Assembly (NCBI RefSeq): GCF_027922185.1
Contig: NZ_BSFE01000003.1
Span: 372,001-436,000, forward strand
Length of the DNA stretch: 64,000 nt
From: Maricaulis virginensis
GTDB taxonomy: Bacteria > Pseudomonadota > Alphaproteobacteria > Caulobacterales > Maricaulaceae
Reading direction: 5' to 3'
This document shows positions 1-8,666 of this stretch, piece by piece (position 1 is the stretch's first letter; every line of letters begins with the position of its first letter). The position numbers and the translations under genes were made by a program. A model generated the notes under the pieces. The model was not told the origin of the DNA. It did no database searches and was given only the letters and a program-made list of their open reading frames with translations.

Positions 1-851
1 GGAAACGGCTGGACGATCAGGGTGTTGCCCTGCATGTGAGACATTGCTGGACTGGCTGGGACGAAGAGGGTGCGCTGGTGTTCGATACGCCGGACGGAGC
101 GGTCACGCACCGCGCCGACGCGACGCTTCTGGCGCTGGGCGGGGCGAGCTGGCCGAGGCTGGGATCGGACGGACATTGGGTGGACATTCTGTCACGTGAG
201 GGCATCACAACAGCCCCGTTCATGCCCTCCAACTGCGGCATGGAAGTAACATTCAGTGACATCACGAAGGAGCGGTTCGCCGGCACGCCGCTGAAGACGA
301 TCGCGCTCGCCCTGGGCGGGGAGCGCGTCGCCGGCGAGGCGGTGATCGCCCGCTACGGTCTGGAAGGCGGCGCGGTCTATGCGCTCGCCGCACCCATCCG
401 CGACGCGCTGGCGCAGGGACCGGTGACGCTGCATCTCGACCTGCGCCCCAACCAGACCGCCGAAGCCCTCGCGGCGATCCTGGCGCGGGCGAAAAAGGGC
501 CAGTCCCTTGCCAACCGCCTGCGCAAGGCCGGCCTTGCGCCGGCCGCCATCTCCCTCCTGCGCGATGCGGTGGCGGACGTGCCGTCAGATCCGGCCGCGC
601 TCGCGGCGCTGATCAAGGCCGTGCCGCTGAGTGTCACCGGCCAGCGCGGTCTCGATCGCGCGATTTCCTCGGTGGGCGGTATAACACGCGCGGCGGTGGG
701 TGAGGATTTCATGCTGACGGCAAAGCCCGGCGTTTTCGCCGCCGGCGAGATGCTGGACTGGGATGCCCCGACCGGCGGCTACCTCCTGCAGGCCAGCTTC
801 GCAACGGGGATAGCCGCCGCGAAAGGCGTGGAGGCCTGGCTGGGGAAGTAG
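1..851 (+). CDS. FAD-dependent oxidoreductase (HI0933/TIGR03862-like), 5' truncated
   Basis: The reading frame is already open at base 3, so the N-terminal FAD-binding Rossmann segment lies outside the window. A GTG at 36 is internal, not the start. The visible part (about 283 residues) matches the middle and C-terminal half of HI0933-like flavoproteins. A Gly-rich segment near the end (GEMLDWDAPTGGYLLQ) is the usual FAD-contacting signature, followed by a closing helix. Members of this family are predicted NAD(P)/FAD oxidoreductases with no settled substrate. The gene runs towards dapD and is separated from it by an inverted-repeat element. The family call is fairly secure; a specific reaction cannot be assigned. 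Confidence 0.8.
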   Translation, partial: KRLDDQGVALHVRHCWTGWDEEGALVFDTPDGAVTHRADATLLALGGASWPRLGSDGHWVDILSREGITTAPFMPSNCGMEVTFSDITKERFAGTPLKTIALALGGERVAGEAVIARYGLEGGAVYALAAPIRDALAQGPVTLHLDLRPNQTAEALAAILARAKKGQSLANRLRKAGLAPAAISLLRDAVADVPSDPAALAALIKAVPLSVTGQRGLDRAISSVGGITRAAVGEDFMLTAKPGVFAAGEMLDWDAPTGGYLLQASFATGIAAAKGVEAWLGK

Positions 852-860
852 GGGAATTGC

Positions 861-1014
861 ACCATCCTCCCCCTTGATGGGGGAGGTGGGCCGAGGCGGA
901 GCCTCGGCTCGGAGGGGGTGGGGGCGAGGTGTTGGCGAGCTCGCAGGCACCGGGATTCACCCCATCCACCACGCCTTCGGCGCGGTCCCCCTTCCCCATC
1001 AAGGGGAAGGATGG
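861..1014. repeat. Intergenic element A, copy 1 (MITE-like, terminal inverted repeats)
   Basis: The left end CCTCCCCCTTGATGGGGGAGG (866-886) and the right end CCTTCCCCATCAAGGGGAAGG (990-1010) are each hairpins. Each is also close to the inverse complement of the other, giving terminal inverted repeats of about 25 bp. The interior includes a CCCCATCCACCACGCC stretch. A second copy with the same ends and a similar interior lies at 39854-39990. No transposase is present. It sits between the convergent oxidoreductase and dapD genes, where its hairpins could also act as a bidirectional terminator. Confidence 0.75.
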
Positions 1015-1023
1015 GAGGTAGCC

Positions 1024-1848
1024 CTACCGCAACAGCTCGTTGATCGCGGTCTTCGCCCGCGTCTGCGCATCCACGCGTTTCACGATGACGGCGCAGGCGA
1101 GCGAGGGGCCGCCCTTGGGGTCGGGCAGGGTGCCGGGCACGACGACGGCGTATTCGGGGACTTCGCCGCGGGTGATCTCGCCGGTAGCGCGGTCGACGAT
1201 CCTGGTCGACTGGCCCAGGAAGACGCCCATGGAGATCACGGCGCCGGTGCGCACGATGACGCCCTCGGCCACTTCCGAGCGTGCGCCGATGAAGACATCG
1301 TCCTCGATGATCACCGGCCCCGCCTGCAGCGGTTCCAGCACGCCGCCGATCCCGACACCGCCGGAGATGTGGACGTTCTTGCCGATCTGGGCGCAGGAGC
1401 CGACCGTCGACCAGGTGTCGACCATCGTGCCCGCGTCCACATACGCCCCGATATTCACATAGGAGGGCATCAGCACCGTGCCCGGTGCGATATAGGCACC
1501 GCGGCGCACGGCGCAGGGCGGCACGGCGCGGAAGCCGGCAGCGGCGAAATCGGCCTCGTCCCAGCCCTCGAACTTGGAGGGCACCTTGTCCCACCATTTC
1601 GAGCCGGCGACGCCGCCCTCGACCAGACCCATCGGATTGAGCCGGAAGCCCAGCAGCACGGCCTTCTTGAGCCACTGGTTCACGACCCAGTCGCCATTGC
1701 CGGCGCGTTCGGCGACGCGGGCCTTGCCGGCATCGAGCAGGCCGATCGCCGTTTCCACCGCCTCGCGCACCTCGCCCTTCGTGTCGGCAGACACGCTGTC
1801 GCGATTGTCCCAGGCGGTCTCGATGGCGGATTGCAGGGCGTCGGTCAT
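1024..1848 (-). CDS. dapD: 2,3,4,5-tetrahydropyridine-2,6-dicarboxylate N-succinyltransferase
   Basis: DapD transfers succinyl from succinyl-CoA to tetrahydrodipicolinate in the succinylase branch of lysine and meso-diaminopimelate synthesis. The protein is 274 residues, the normal family length. The N-terminal helical part is followed by a left-handed beta-helix of hexapeptide repeats at about residues 105-230 (for example VNIGAYVDAGTMVDTWSTVG). The ATG at 1848 gives the MTDALQ start; an in-frame start 15 codons upstream would add a non-conserved tail. In many alphaproteobacteria dapD follows the HAD nucleotidase gene seen here at 10668, so the intervening 8.8 kb looks inserted. Confidence 0.95.
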   Translation of the reverse strand: MTDALQSAIETAWDNRDSVSADTKGEVREAVETAIGLLDAGKARVAERAGNGDWVVNQWLKKAVLLGFRLNPMGLVEGGVAGSKWWDKVPSKFEGWDEADFAAAGFRAVPPCAVRRGAYIAPGTVLMPSYVNIGAYVDAGTMVDTWSTVGSCAQIGKNVHISGGVGIGGVLEPLQAGPVIIEDDVFIGARSEVAEGVIVRTGAVISMGVFLGQSTRIVDRATGEITRGEVPEYAVVVPGTLPDPKGGPSLACAVIVKRVDAQTRAKTAINELLR

Positions 1849-1936
1849 GGCTCGCTCGTCAGGCTGATACGGAGGAAGAGCGCGACTTAGCACCGGTGCG
1901 GGAGAGGGGGAAGTGCGCCGGTGCGGGCGGGGCCGG

Positions 1937-2054
1937 TTTTACGTTTTCGGTAAAGCCATCCGCGACGGGCCTGGAAATCCGCATTTTTTATCGTTTTCAA
2001 TAAAATTCTTGTTCCCGGCGTCGAAATAAGGCATGATTTATTGAATTCGATAAA
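1937..2054. promoter_or_regulatory. Three hip-type operators 50 bp apart upstream of hipB
   Basis: Three near-palindromic 18-mers follow TTTA-(C/T)G-N4-CRR-TAAA. O1 is 1937-1954 (TTTTACGTTTTCGGTAAA), O2 is 1987-2004 (TTTATCGTTTTCAATAAA) and O3 is 2037-2054 (TTTATTGAATTCGATAAA). Their starts are exactly 50 bp apart, and O3 ends on the base before the hipB ATG. The layout suits cooperative binding by a HipB-type repressor on one face of the DNA. Function is inferred from symmetry and position; the spacing is directly visible. Confidence 0.75.
2009..2037 (+). promoter_or_regulatory. Candidate hipBA promoter between O2 and O3
   Basis: A TTGTTC -35-like hexamer (2009-2014) is 17 bp from CATGAT (2032-2037). 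Transcription would begin near 2044, inside operator O3 and about 11 nt before the ATG, giving an almost leaderless mRNA. Both hexamers are weak, so this is a tentative call supported mainly by the flanking operators. Confidence 0.35.
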
Positions 2055-2348
2055 ATGGAGTTCCTCATCAGCGATCAGCGCGACACATCTCTCGTTCAGC
2101 TCGGTGGACGCATTCGCAAGACCCGTGAGGCGCGCGGGCTCAGCCTGCACGAATTGGCGCGCCTCAGCGGCATAAGTGCGCCTGCCCTGTCCCTCATCGA
2201 AACCGGCAAGCGCGACCTGCGCGTGACCAGCCTCTACCGGATCGCCGGAGCCTTGCGCATTCCGGCCGGCGATCTGGTCGAGCCGCCATCCGAAGGGACG
2301 CCCGGCCGCGCGGCAGACGAGGGCTATGATCTCGGAGACTATGCGTGA
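2055..2348 (+). CDS. hipB: HipB-like antitoxin, XRE-family DNA-binding protein
   Basis: The 97-residue protein has a Cro/CI-type helix-turn-helix at about residues 16-72 (LHELARLSGISAPALSLIE is the recognition region), then a short acidic C-terminal tail. By family knowledge it binds and neutralises HipA and represses the operon. The ATG at 2055 is the only Met near the start and abuts operator O3 directly, so there is no room for a normal Shine-Dalgarno site. Its stop overlaps the GTG start of hipA by 4 bases, indicating translational coupling. Confidence 0.88.
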   Translation: MEFLISDQRDTSLVQLGGRIRKTREARGLSLHELARLSGISAPALSLIETGKRDLRVTSLYRIAGALRIPAGDLVEPPSEGTPGRAADEGYDLGDYA

Positions 2349-3658
2349 TCCAGCGGGTTCCGGTCTGGTTCGACACGCTGCGGGTCGGCGATATCGGTGT
2401 GGCGGACGATGGCGCGCTGAGTTTCGCCTACTCGCAGAAGTGGCTGGCGACCGACGGCGCCTTTCCCCTGTCGCTGACCTTGCCGCTTCAGGCGGAACAT
2501 CATCCGTCAGTGGTGATTTCGCCCTGGCTGGCCAACCTCCTGCCGGAAGAGGACCAGCTTCTCGTCCTGACCCGATCTTTGGGTCTGGACCGGACGGATA
2601 CGCTGGCCGTGCTGCGCGAGATCGGCGGCGACACGGCAGGCGCGCTCTCCTTCGAGACGCCGTCCGTGCCGGCGGACTGGCGCTGGACGCCGCTGACCGA
2701 TTTCTACGAGGTCGATGATCCTGAAGCCGCACTCGAACGTCATTTCGAGGATCTGCAGCGGCGCCCCTTCCTGGCGGGCGAGGAGGGTGTGCGTGTCTCG
2801 CTCGCCGGCGGGCAGAGAAAGTCGGCGCTTGCTGTGCTGGACGCCGCGGGCAAGCCGGTGCTTCGCTTGCCGGGCGACGGCGACAGGCTCGCCGTTCCGC
2901 GAAACGGCGCGCCCTCGACAGTGATCGTGAAGCCGGACAATCCACGCCTGCCCGGCATCGTGGAGAACGAGGCCTATTGTCTGCATCTGGCAAGCGCAGC
3001 CGGGATCGCCGCGGCCGAAGTGTCCATCCTGCACGCCGGTACCCGCAAGGCGATCTGTGTGCTGCGCTACGACCGCCGGGTGGGCCGTACGGGGCGGCTG
3101 CAACGGATCCACCAGGAAGACTTCGCCCAGGCCAACGGTATCCCGCCGGGGCGCAAGTATGAGCGCGGCACCCGTCCCGGCCTGTCCCTGCCGCAGCTCC
3201 TGGGCACCGGGCGCCATCTGCCGCCGGCCGGTGCGCTGGCCCTGCTCGACCAGCTTATCTTCAATATTCTCGTCGCCAATACCGACGCGCACGCCAAGAA
3301 CTACTCCGTTCTCCTGCCCATCGGCGGCGATCCGCAGCTGGCGCCGCTCTACGATGTCTCCAGCGTCCTGCCCTGGCCTGATGTGGCGCAATACTTTGCG
3401 CAGAACATCGCCGGCAGGAAGCGAAAGCCCGCCGATATCACCGCGGATCACTGGACCGCCATCGCCAAGGCCGGCGGCTACCGCGCCGGCGATGTCCGAC
3501 TGCGGGTCCAGGAGATTGTCGACGCCCTCGTGGCGCACCGCGTCGCAGCCACGAACCATGTTGCGGCGCTTGCGGGCAGGAGTGCCGGATATGCCGAACA
3601 GGCCGCAGACCTGATCGAGCAAAACGCCCTGCGCATCGCGGGACGGCTGCGGGGGTAG
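2345..3658 (+). CDS. hipA: HipA-like serine/threonine kinase toxin
   Basis: The 437-residue protein matches HipA kinases, which in characterised cases phosphorylate an aminoacyl-tRNA synthetase such as GltX and stop growth. The N-terminal HipA domain spans about residues 1-110. The flexible P-loop VSLAGGQRKSAL carries Ser152 in the place of the autophosphorylated serine. The catalytic motif NTDAHAKN has Asp314 and Asn319, and YDVSS has metal-binding Asp337. All key residues look intact, so the kinase should be active. It starts with GTG at 2345 in a GTGA overlap with hipB. The real substrate cannot be told from sequence. Confidence 0.9.
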   Translation: MIQRVPVWFDTLRVGDIGVADDGALSFAYSQKWLATDGAFPLSLTLPLQAEHHPSVVISPWLANLLPEEDQLLVLTRSLGLDRTDTLAVLREIGGDTAGALSFETPSVPADWRWTPLTDFYEVDDPEAALERHFEDLQRRPFLAGEEGVRVSLAGGQRKSALAVLDAAGKPVLRLPGDGDRLAVPRNGAPSTVIVKPDNPRLPGIVENEAYCLHLASAAGIAAAEVSILHAGTRKAICVLRYDRRVGRTGRLQRIHQEDFAQANGIPPGRKYERGTRPGLSLPQLLGTGRHLPPAGALALLDQLIFNILVANTDAHAKNYSVLLPIGGDPQLAPLYDVSSVLPWPDVAQYFAQNIAGRKRKPADITADHWTAIAKAGGYRAGDVRLRVQEIVDALVAHRVAATNHVAALAGRSAGYAEQAADLIEQNALRIAGRLRG

Positions 3659-3848
3659 GGGGCCGGACGGCCTGGGTTCAATTCGCGCTTTTGCGTTAAC
3701 TTTTAATTTTGTCTGCCGCTCACAAAATCATTGATTGTATCCCGCGGCTGTGCCGTACTCGCCTTGAACGCGAAATTTTCGAGTCCCTGTCGCGTGAGGA
3801 CGGGGGCGGTTCCGGCCCGCCGGCCGGCGCGTAGCGGAGGGACATATC

Positions 3849-4070
3849 ATGCGAAAATTCTTGCTGGGCTCTGCCCTGACCGGGGCGCTGGGCGCTCTGG
3901 TCCTTCCGCTGGGCGCGGCCGCCGCCCAGGAAACCGTCACCTACACCTATGACGCCCAGGGGCGTGTGGTCGAGGTGCAGCACTCCGGCGGGCCCAATCA
4001 CGGCGTGAAGCGCGAATACGAATACGACGACGCGGACAACCGCACGCGCAAGAAGACGACCGGCGCCTGA
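3849..4070 (+). CDS. Small secreted YD-repeat peptide
   Basis: The 73-residue product starts at an ATG behind a strong GGAGGG site. It has a Sec signal peptide (about residues 1-26, ending AAAAQ). The mature part of about 47 residues has two Rhs-type YD units (VTYTYDAQGRVVEVQ and YEYDDADNRTRKK). It is not a truncated Rhs start: it has a clean stop and its own upstream region of 190 bp. It lies 60 bp before the large Rhs gene in the same direction. It could be a folding partner or a piece that completes the Rhs beta-cocoon. No function is known to me. Confidence 0.7.
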   Translation: MRKFLLGSALTGALGALVLPLGAAAAQETVTYTYDAQGRVVEVQHSGGPNHGVKREYEYDDADNRTRKKTTGA

Positions 4071-4082
4071 CCGGCGCTTTTT
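4063..4082 (+). terminator. Intrinsic terminator overlapping the YD-peptide stop codon
   Basis: GCGCC (4063-4067), loop TGACC, GGCGC (4073-4077) is followed by five T. The stop codon TGA lies in the loop. The stem is short but all GC. It could end most transcripts after the small gene and let a fraction read through into the Rhs gene. Confidence 0.55.
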
Positions 4083-4130
4083 CCTGCCCGCCTGACGTCT
4101 CTTCCAGGATCCGATTTCCGGAGTGTATCC

Positions 4131-7100
4131 ATGCCGTTCGTCCGTCTGCTGTCCGCCGGCCTTGCCGCCTGTCTGCTTGCAATTTCAGCGTTTGCAGCGC
4201 CGTCCCTCGCGCAGGGCGGTGCGGCCCTGCCGCTGGTCTACCCCGCGGTCGACGGCAATGGCGTCAACCTGCCATCGGGCACGCCGGTGGTGAGTTCGCC
4301 GGGGATCAGTATCGGCGATCCGGCCAATGGCGGCCTGAGCTATTCCCAGAACTATGTCGGCAATGACTGGCACCACAGCGTGATGGGCGGGATCGCATCG
4401 AACGGCTCGACCGTCATTGTCACCCTGCACAGCTCGGCCGAGACATTCACCGTCTCCGGGACGACCTATACGCCGGAGACACCGTCCGGTTCGACCCTGG
4501 TGCAGAGCGGGACGACCTATACCTACACCACGGCGGACGGCACCGTGGTGACCTATCAGCACCAGGATATCGGGCATCAGGCCTTCTACGGTGCGGACAG
4601 GGCCGTCGTGCGGTCCATCGCCTTCCCGAACGGGGAGGAGTGGACCTATCACTATTCGGTCGCGTTCGAAAAAACCTATTGCGGCGGCCTTCCCTGCATC
4701 GATCCGGACCATGGCTATTCGCGCCTGCAGGCGGTAACGACCAATCGCGGCTATCAGCTGCACATCCGCTACGCCCTGGACGGCGGGTCGATCTTCCCCG
4801 CCGAAACCGTGTATTGGGCGCGCCCGCTCGAGGCCGTCCTGTTCAACATGGCGGAAGAATACTGCGCTCCGATCGCGTCCACCTGTTCCTTTTCCCAGGA
4901 CTGGCCCTCGCTCTCCATCGGTCTGTCGGGCAATGACTGGCTCTACACCGACAGTGAAAGCCGGGTCACACGTTTCGTCCGCGACGGCTCCGGCCGCGTC
5001 ACCGGGATCCGCTTTCCCGGCAGCGCCGCCAACGATATCACCTACAGCTATACGTCCGGCCGCGTCTCGTCGGTCACGGCCAATGGCCTGAGCACGTCCT
5101 ACACCTATGCCGACAGCGGCGGGACACGCACGACGACGGTGAATGCGCCCGGCGCGGCCGGCAACACCAAGGTCGAATCCAGCCTGTCGACCGGGCAGAT
5201 CACAGCGGTGGAACTGCCCTCCGGAGACCGCACCGAATACACCTATAATTCCAGCCGCCAGCTCACCCGGATCACGGCGCCGGAAGGCAATTATGTCAGT
5301 TATGGCTATGACAGCCGCGGCAATGTGACCTCGGTGGTCGAGCACGCCAAGAGCGGGTCGGCCACCGTCACGCGGATGACGGCATCCTACCCCGCCAGCT
5401 GCACCAACCGCTTGACCTGCAACCAGCCGAGCTGGGTCAAGGATGGCGCCGGCAACCAGACCGATTTCACCTATGACAGCACGCATGGCGGCGTGCTGAC
5501 GGTGACGCAGCCGGCCCCGGCGGGCGGTCTCGCCCGGCCGCAGGTCCGGGTCACCTATGCCGGGCTTTATGCCTGGTATCACAAAGGCACCGGGTCGGTG
5601 CTCGCCGGTCCCGGCCCGATCTATCTGCCGACACAGGTTTCCACCTGCCGTCAGGGTTCCGGTCCCAGCTGCACCAGCTCATCCTATCGCATCGACACCA
5701 CAATGGTGTACGGCGCGTCCGGTGTGGCCAATAATCTGCGCCTCACCGCGCAGACCGAGGCCGCCGGCAATGGCGCGCTCAGCGCGACCAGCACGATGCA
5801 ATACGATGCGGTGGGCAATCTGGTCTCGCTCGACCCGCCCCTGCACGGCACGAATAATCGCACCGTCTTTGCCTATGACGCGCTGCGCCGGCCGACCGGC
5901 CAGATCGGGCCGGACCCGGACGCCGGCGGTCCGCTGACCCATTCCGCACAGCGCACCACCTATAATACGCGCGGCCAGGTGACCCAGGTCCAGTTCGGCA
6001 CCATGCCCGGCTATACCAGTGCCTGGACGAGCTTCTCCGAGATCGAGCGCCAGACCGTCACCTATAATACCTCGCACCGCCTCTCGGCCTCGCGCCTGAT
6101 CACCGGTTCGACCACGCATGCGCTGGTGCAGTATTCCTACGACAATGCCGGGCGGACCCAGTGCGTGGCCCAGCGGATGAACCCGGCCACCTTCGCCAGC
6201 CCGCCTTCCTCGGCCTGCACGCCGGCGACGGCCGGCAGTTACGGGCCCGACCGGATCACCCGCACCGATTACGACACGTCCAGCCGCCGCACCCAGGTGA
6301 CGACGGCCTACAACACCTCCGCCGCCGCCGTGGAGGCGGCCTGGACCTATACCGCCAATGGCCGGGTCGCCAGCCTGACCGATGGCGAGAACAATCGTAT
6401 GACCTATCACTACGATACGTTCGACCGGCTGCAATACACGCGCTATCCCTCCTCGACCCAGGGGGCGGGCACGTCCAACAGCGGCGATTACGAGCAGCTG
6501 ACCTATGACAGCGTTGGCCGTATCTACCAGCGGCGTGTCCGGACCGGGCAGAATTTCATCTACACCTATGACAATCTCAACCGGATCACCAATGTCGATG
6601 CCCCGGCCGGCACGGCGGATACCAGCTATACCTATGACAATCACGGCCGCATCCTGACGGTCTCGAACGGGTCGCAGACGATCACCAACACCTATAACGG
6701 ACGCGGCTGGCTGGCCTCGCAGAATGACGGGGCAAACGGCACGGTCAGCTATCTCTACAATGAGGCGGGCCAGCGCACGCGCATGACCTGGCCGGACAGT
6801 TATTACGTCACCTATGCCTATACGCGCGGCGGCCAGCTGGCCTCGATCTTCGAGAATGGCGACACGACGGGTCTCGAACGTCTGGCGGACTTCACCTATG
6901 ACCAGCATGGCCGGCGCACCCTGCTGACGCGCGGCAACGGCGTGACGACGGATTATGATTACGACGCCGCCTCGCGGCTGGACGCGCTGGTGCAGAACCT
7001 GGCCGGCACATCCGACGACCGCACGCTGAGCTTCAGTCACAATCCGGCGGGCCAGATCACCAGCCGGACGGACAGCAATACCGGTTATGCCTGGACCGAC

Positions 7101-8372
7101 TTCGTCAATTTCGACGAGACGGCGAGCTATAACGGTCTCAACCAGATGCTCTCGGTGACGGGCCAGTCGACGGCGCCGCAATATGATGGCCGGGGCAATA
7201 TGACCCGGGATCACCAGGGCCAGACCTATCAATACGATCACTATAACCGGCTGAGCGGTGTCGGGACGTCGATCGATCTGGCCTATGACCCGGCCGGGCG
7301 CCTGCAGGAAACCTCGGGCACGGGGATCACCTTCCGCGAGATGCAGTATGACGGTCTCGACCTGATCGCGGAATACAATGGCTCCGGCACGCTGACGGCG
7401 CGGTATGTCCACGGGCCCGGGGCGGACGAGCCGCTGGTGCAATATGCCGGCGCCTCGGTGTCGACGCGGCAATGGCTGCTGGCGGACGAGCGGGGATCGA
7501 TTGTTGCGGTGACCGACTGGTCGGGCGCGGCGATCCAGATCAACAGCTATGACGAATACGGCGCTCCGGCGCCGGGCAATGCCGGCCGCTTCGGCTATAC
7601 CGGCCAGGTCTGGCTCCCCGAAACCGGCCTCTACCACTACAAGAACCGGGCGTATAATCCCGAGCTGGGACGGTTCATGCAGACGGATCCGATCGGGGTG
7701 AATGGCGGGATGAATCTCTATGCCTATGTAGGCGGGGACCCGGTGAACGCGACCGATCCGTTGGGGTTGGCTTCAATTTGTACACATTGGTGGACGTTCT
7801 GCGGCGGATGGAGCCGGGGAAGCACGGGTTGGCGGGGTGGAAACCTATGGGGCGATCCGGACCGTGGCGGACGGCCGCGCTCTGTCAATGAGGGCGCGGA
7901 GCAGGGCGGACGGACGGGCGATCGAAGGGAGCCCGAGGCCCCGACAGTGGCGTGCCCCACACAAAATGAAATTAATGACCAGGACTACGCTGACGACAAC
8001 CGCTTCGCCGAAGAGTTCAACGGTGAGTTAGACGAAAGTTATTTCGTTCTTGGCTCAGCGGCGCTTTTTGGCGGATCTATGGGTGCGTCAGGCGAAGATA
8101 CCGTCTCCTCAATGGGGGGTGGGTTGGGTGCATTTTTTGTCTGGGGACAGGCTCGCCACCCGCAAACGGCGCTAGAGAGAACCTATCACCACGGCGTCGG
8201 TTTTCGAGTGTGCACCCTCTTTTGTTGGGCTGTTCCTGAAATTGGTGGAGGCGATACGTCGTTTACGAGCGACGATTACTCCGAGCTTGTGTTGGGGTTT
8301 GGGGTGGCATACAATCAACCAGTATCCATAAACAGAAGAACGGATTGTTTCGATGGCGGCGGCGATCAGTAA
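4131..8372 (+). CDS. Secreted Rhs/YD-repeat polymorphic toxin with variable C-terminal tip
   Basis: The 1,413-residue protein has an N-terminal Sec signal peptide (about 1-27, ending SLAQ) and a lead domain to about 290. Dozens of YD repeats follow (YTYDNLNRIT type, about 300-1190). The Rhs-associated core ends in the PLGL boundary motif near residue 1213. The Rhs family wraps a C-terminal toxin in a beta-cocoon and releases it after self-cleavage. The last 200 residues are unlike the displaced cassette downstream and have Gly-rich hydrophobic stretches (YFVLGSAALFGGSMGASG). They contain three Cys after an acidic linker, and no nuclease or deaminase motif is recognisable. The 3' end overlaps a small membrane gene by 20 bases. 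No VgrG, PAAR or TcB gene is nearby, so export by Sec to the envelope is more likely than T6SS delivery. Confidence 0.9.
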   Translation: MPFVRLLSAGLAACLLAISAFAAPSLAQGGAALPLVYPAVDGNGVNLPSGTPVVSSPGISIGDPANGGLSYSQNYVGNDWHHSVMGGIASNGSTVIVTLHSSAETFTVSGTTYTPETPSGSTLVQSGTTYTYTTADGTVVTYQHQDIGHQAFYGADRAVVRSIAFPNGEEWTYHYSVAFEKTYCGGLPCIDPDHGYSRLQAVTTNRGYQLHIRYALDGGSIFPAETVYWARPLEAVLFNMAEEYCAPIASTCSFSQDWPSLSIGLSGNDWLYTDSESRVTRFVRDGSGRVTGIRFPGSAANDITYSYTSGRVSSVTANGLSTSYTYADSGGTRTTTVNAPGAAGNTKVESSLSTGQITAVELPSGDRTEYTYNSSRQLTRITAPEGNYVSYGYDSRGNVTSVVEHAKSGSATVTRMTASYPASCTNRLTCNQPSWVKDGAGNQTDFTYDSTHGGVLTVTQPAPAGGLARPQVRVTYAGLYAWYHKGTGSVLAGPGPIYLPTQVSTCRQGSGPSCTSSSYRIDTTMVYGASGVANNLRLTAQTEAAGNGALSATSTMQYDAVGNLVSLDPPLHGTNNRTVFAYDALRRPTGQIGPDPDAGGPLTHSAQRTTYNTRGQVTQVQFGTMPGYTSAWTSFSEIERQTVTYNTSHRLSASRLITGSTTHALVQYSYDNAGRTQCVAQRMNPATFASPPSSACTPATAGSYGPDRITRTDYDTSSRRTQVTTAYNTSAAAVEAAWTYTANGRVASLTDGENNRMTYHYDTFDRLQYTRYPSSTQGAGTSNSGDYEQLTYDSVGRIYQRRVRTGQNFIYTYDNLNRITNVDAPAGTADTSYTYDNHGRILTVSNGSQTITNTYNGRGWLASQNDGANGTVSYLYNEAGQRTRMTWPDSYYVTYAYTRGGQLASIFENGDTTGLERLADFTYDQHGRRTLLTRGNGVTTDYDYDAASRLDALVQNLAGTSDDRTLSFSHNPAGQITSRTDSNTGYAWTDFVNFDETASYNGLNQMLSVTGQSTAPQYDGRGNMTRDHQGQTYQYDHYNRLSGVGTSIDLAYDPAGRLQETSGTGITFREMQYDGLDLIAEYNGSGTLTARYVHGPGADEPLVQYAGASVSTRQWLLADERGSIVAVTDWSGAAIQINSYDEYGAPAPGNAGRFGYTGQVWLPETGLYHYKNRAYNPELGRFMQTDPIGVNGGMNLYAYVGGDPVNATDPLGLASICTHWWTFCGGWSRGSTGWRGGNLWGDPDRGGRPRSVNEGAEQGGRTGDRREPEAPTVACPTQNEINDQDYADDNRFAEEFNGELDESYFVLGSAALFGGSMGASGEDTVSSMGGGLGAFFVWGQARHPQTALERTYHHGVGFRVCTLFCWAVPEIGGGDTSFTSDDYSELVLGFGVAYNQPVSINRRTDCFDGGGDQ
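6956..7770 (+). repeat. Rhs core segment repeated downstream (reference copy)
   Basis: This 815-base part of the intact Rhs gene, ending at the PLGL codons, is repeated nearly base for base at 8667-9446 (starting from 7014) and at 10390-10634 (covering 6956-7177). The offset between this copy and the first displaced copy changes from 1653 to 1676 at one place, a single 23-bp insertion. Identity of this level gives ample length for homologous exchange of the tips. Confidence 0.9.
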
Positions 8373-8643
8373 AAAGCCGGTTTTCTGGGCTATATTTATA
8401 GGGCTGATTTTTTTGGTTTCATTGACAGCTGTGCCATTTTATATAAATGGTGTTGTGAATCTATATGTTGTTTTTTCAATATTTATGTGGTTTGTTTATT
8501 CTGTGTTAATTTTTGTTTTTTCATACCGATTTATTTTTCAAAAAATTGGAGTAAATTTTCTAGTATTCGGGTTTTCTTACATTTTGTTGTACTCAATTTT
8601 TATTTTTTGGAATGTGGCCTCTCTGTTGCTGGAATCTAGCTAG
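8353..8643 (+). CDS. Small AT-rich integral membrane protein, candidate immunity protein for the Rhs tip
   Basis: The 96-residue product starts with ATG inside the end of the Rhs gene (20-base overlap). It is almost wholly hydrophobic, with about three membrane spans (near residues 10-30, 35-57 and 66-90), rich in Phe, Ile and Val. The DNA is much richer in A+T than all neighbours, a mark of recent transfer. Position immediately after a polymorphic toxin tip is typical of immunity genes. A membrane protein would fit a tip that attacks the inner membrane. No family is recognised. Confidence 0.72.
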   Translation: MAAAISKKPVFWAIFIGLIFLVSLTAVPFYINGVVNLYVVFSIFMWFVYSVLIFVFSYRFIFQKIGVNFLVFGFSYILLYSIFIFWNVASLLLESS

Positions 8644-8666
8644 CCTGCCGCTTCGCCTCGTGATCG

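Noticed and set aside
3680..3720. TTAA repeats before the YD-peptide gene as a CtrA site
   Set aside because: The spacing is 3 bases, not the 7 needed between CtrA half-sites.
5679..7637. A 652-codon open frame on the minus strand opposite the Rhs gene
   Set aside because: It is the mirror of the GC-rich YD-repeat coding and has no known domain; the plus-strand Rhs frame explains the sequence.
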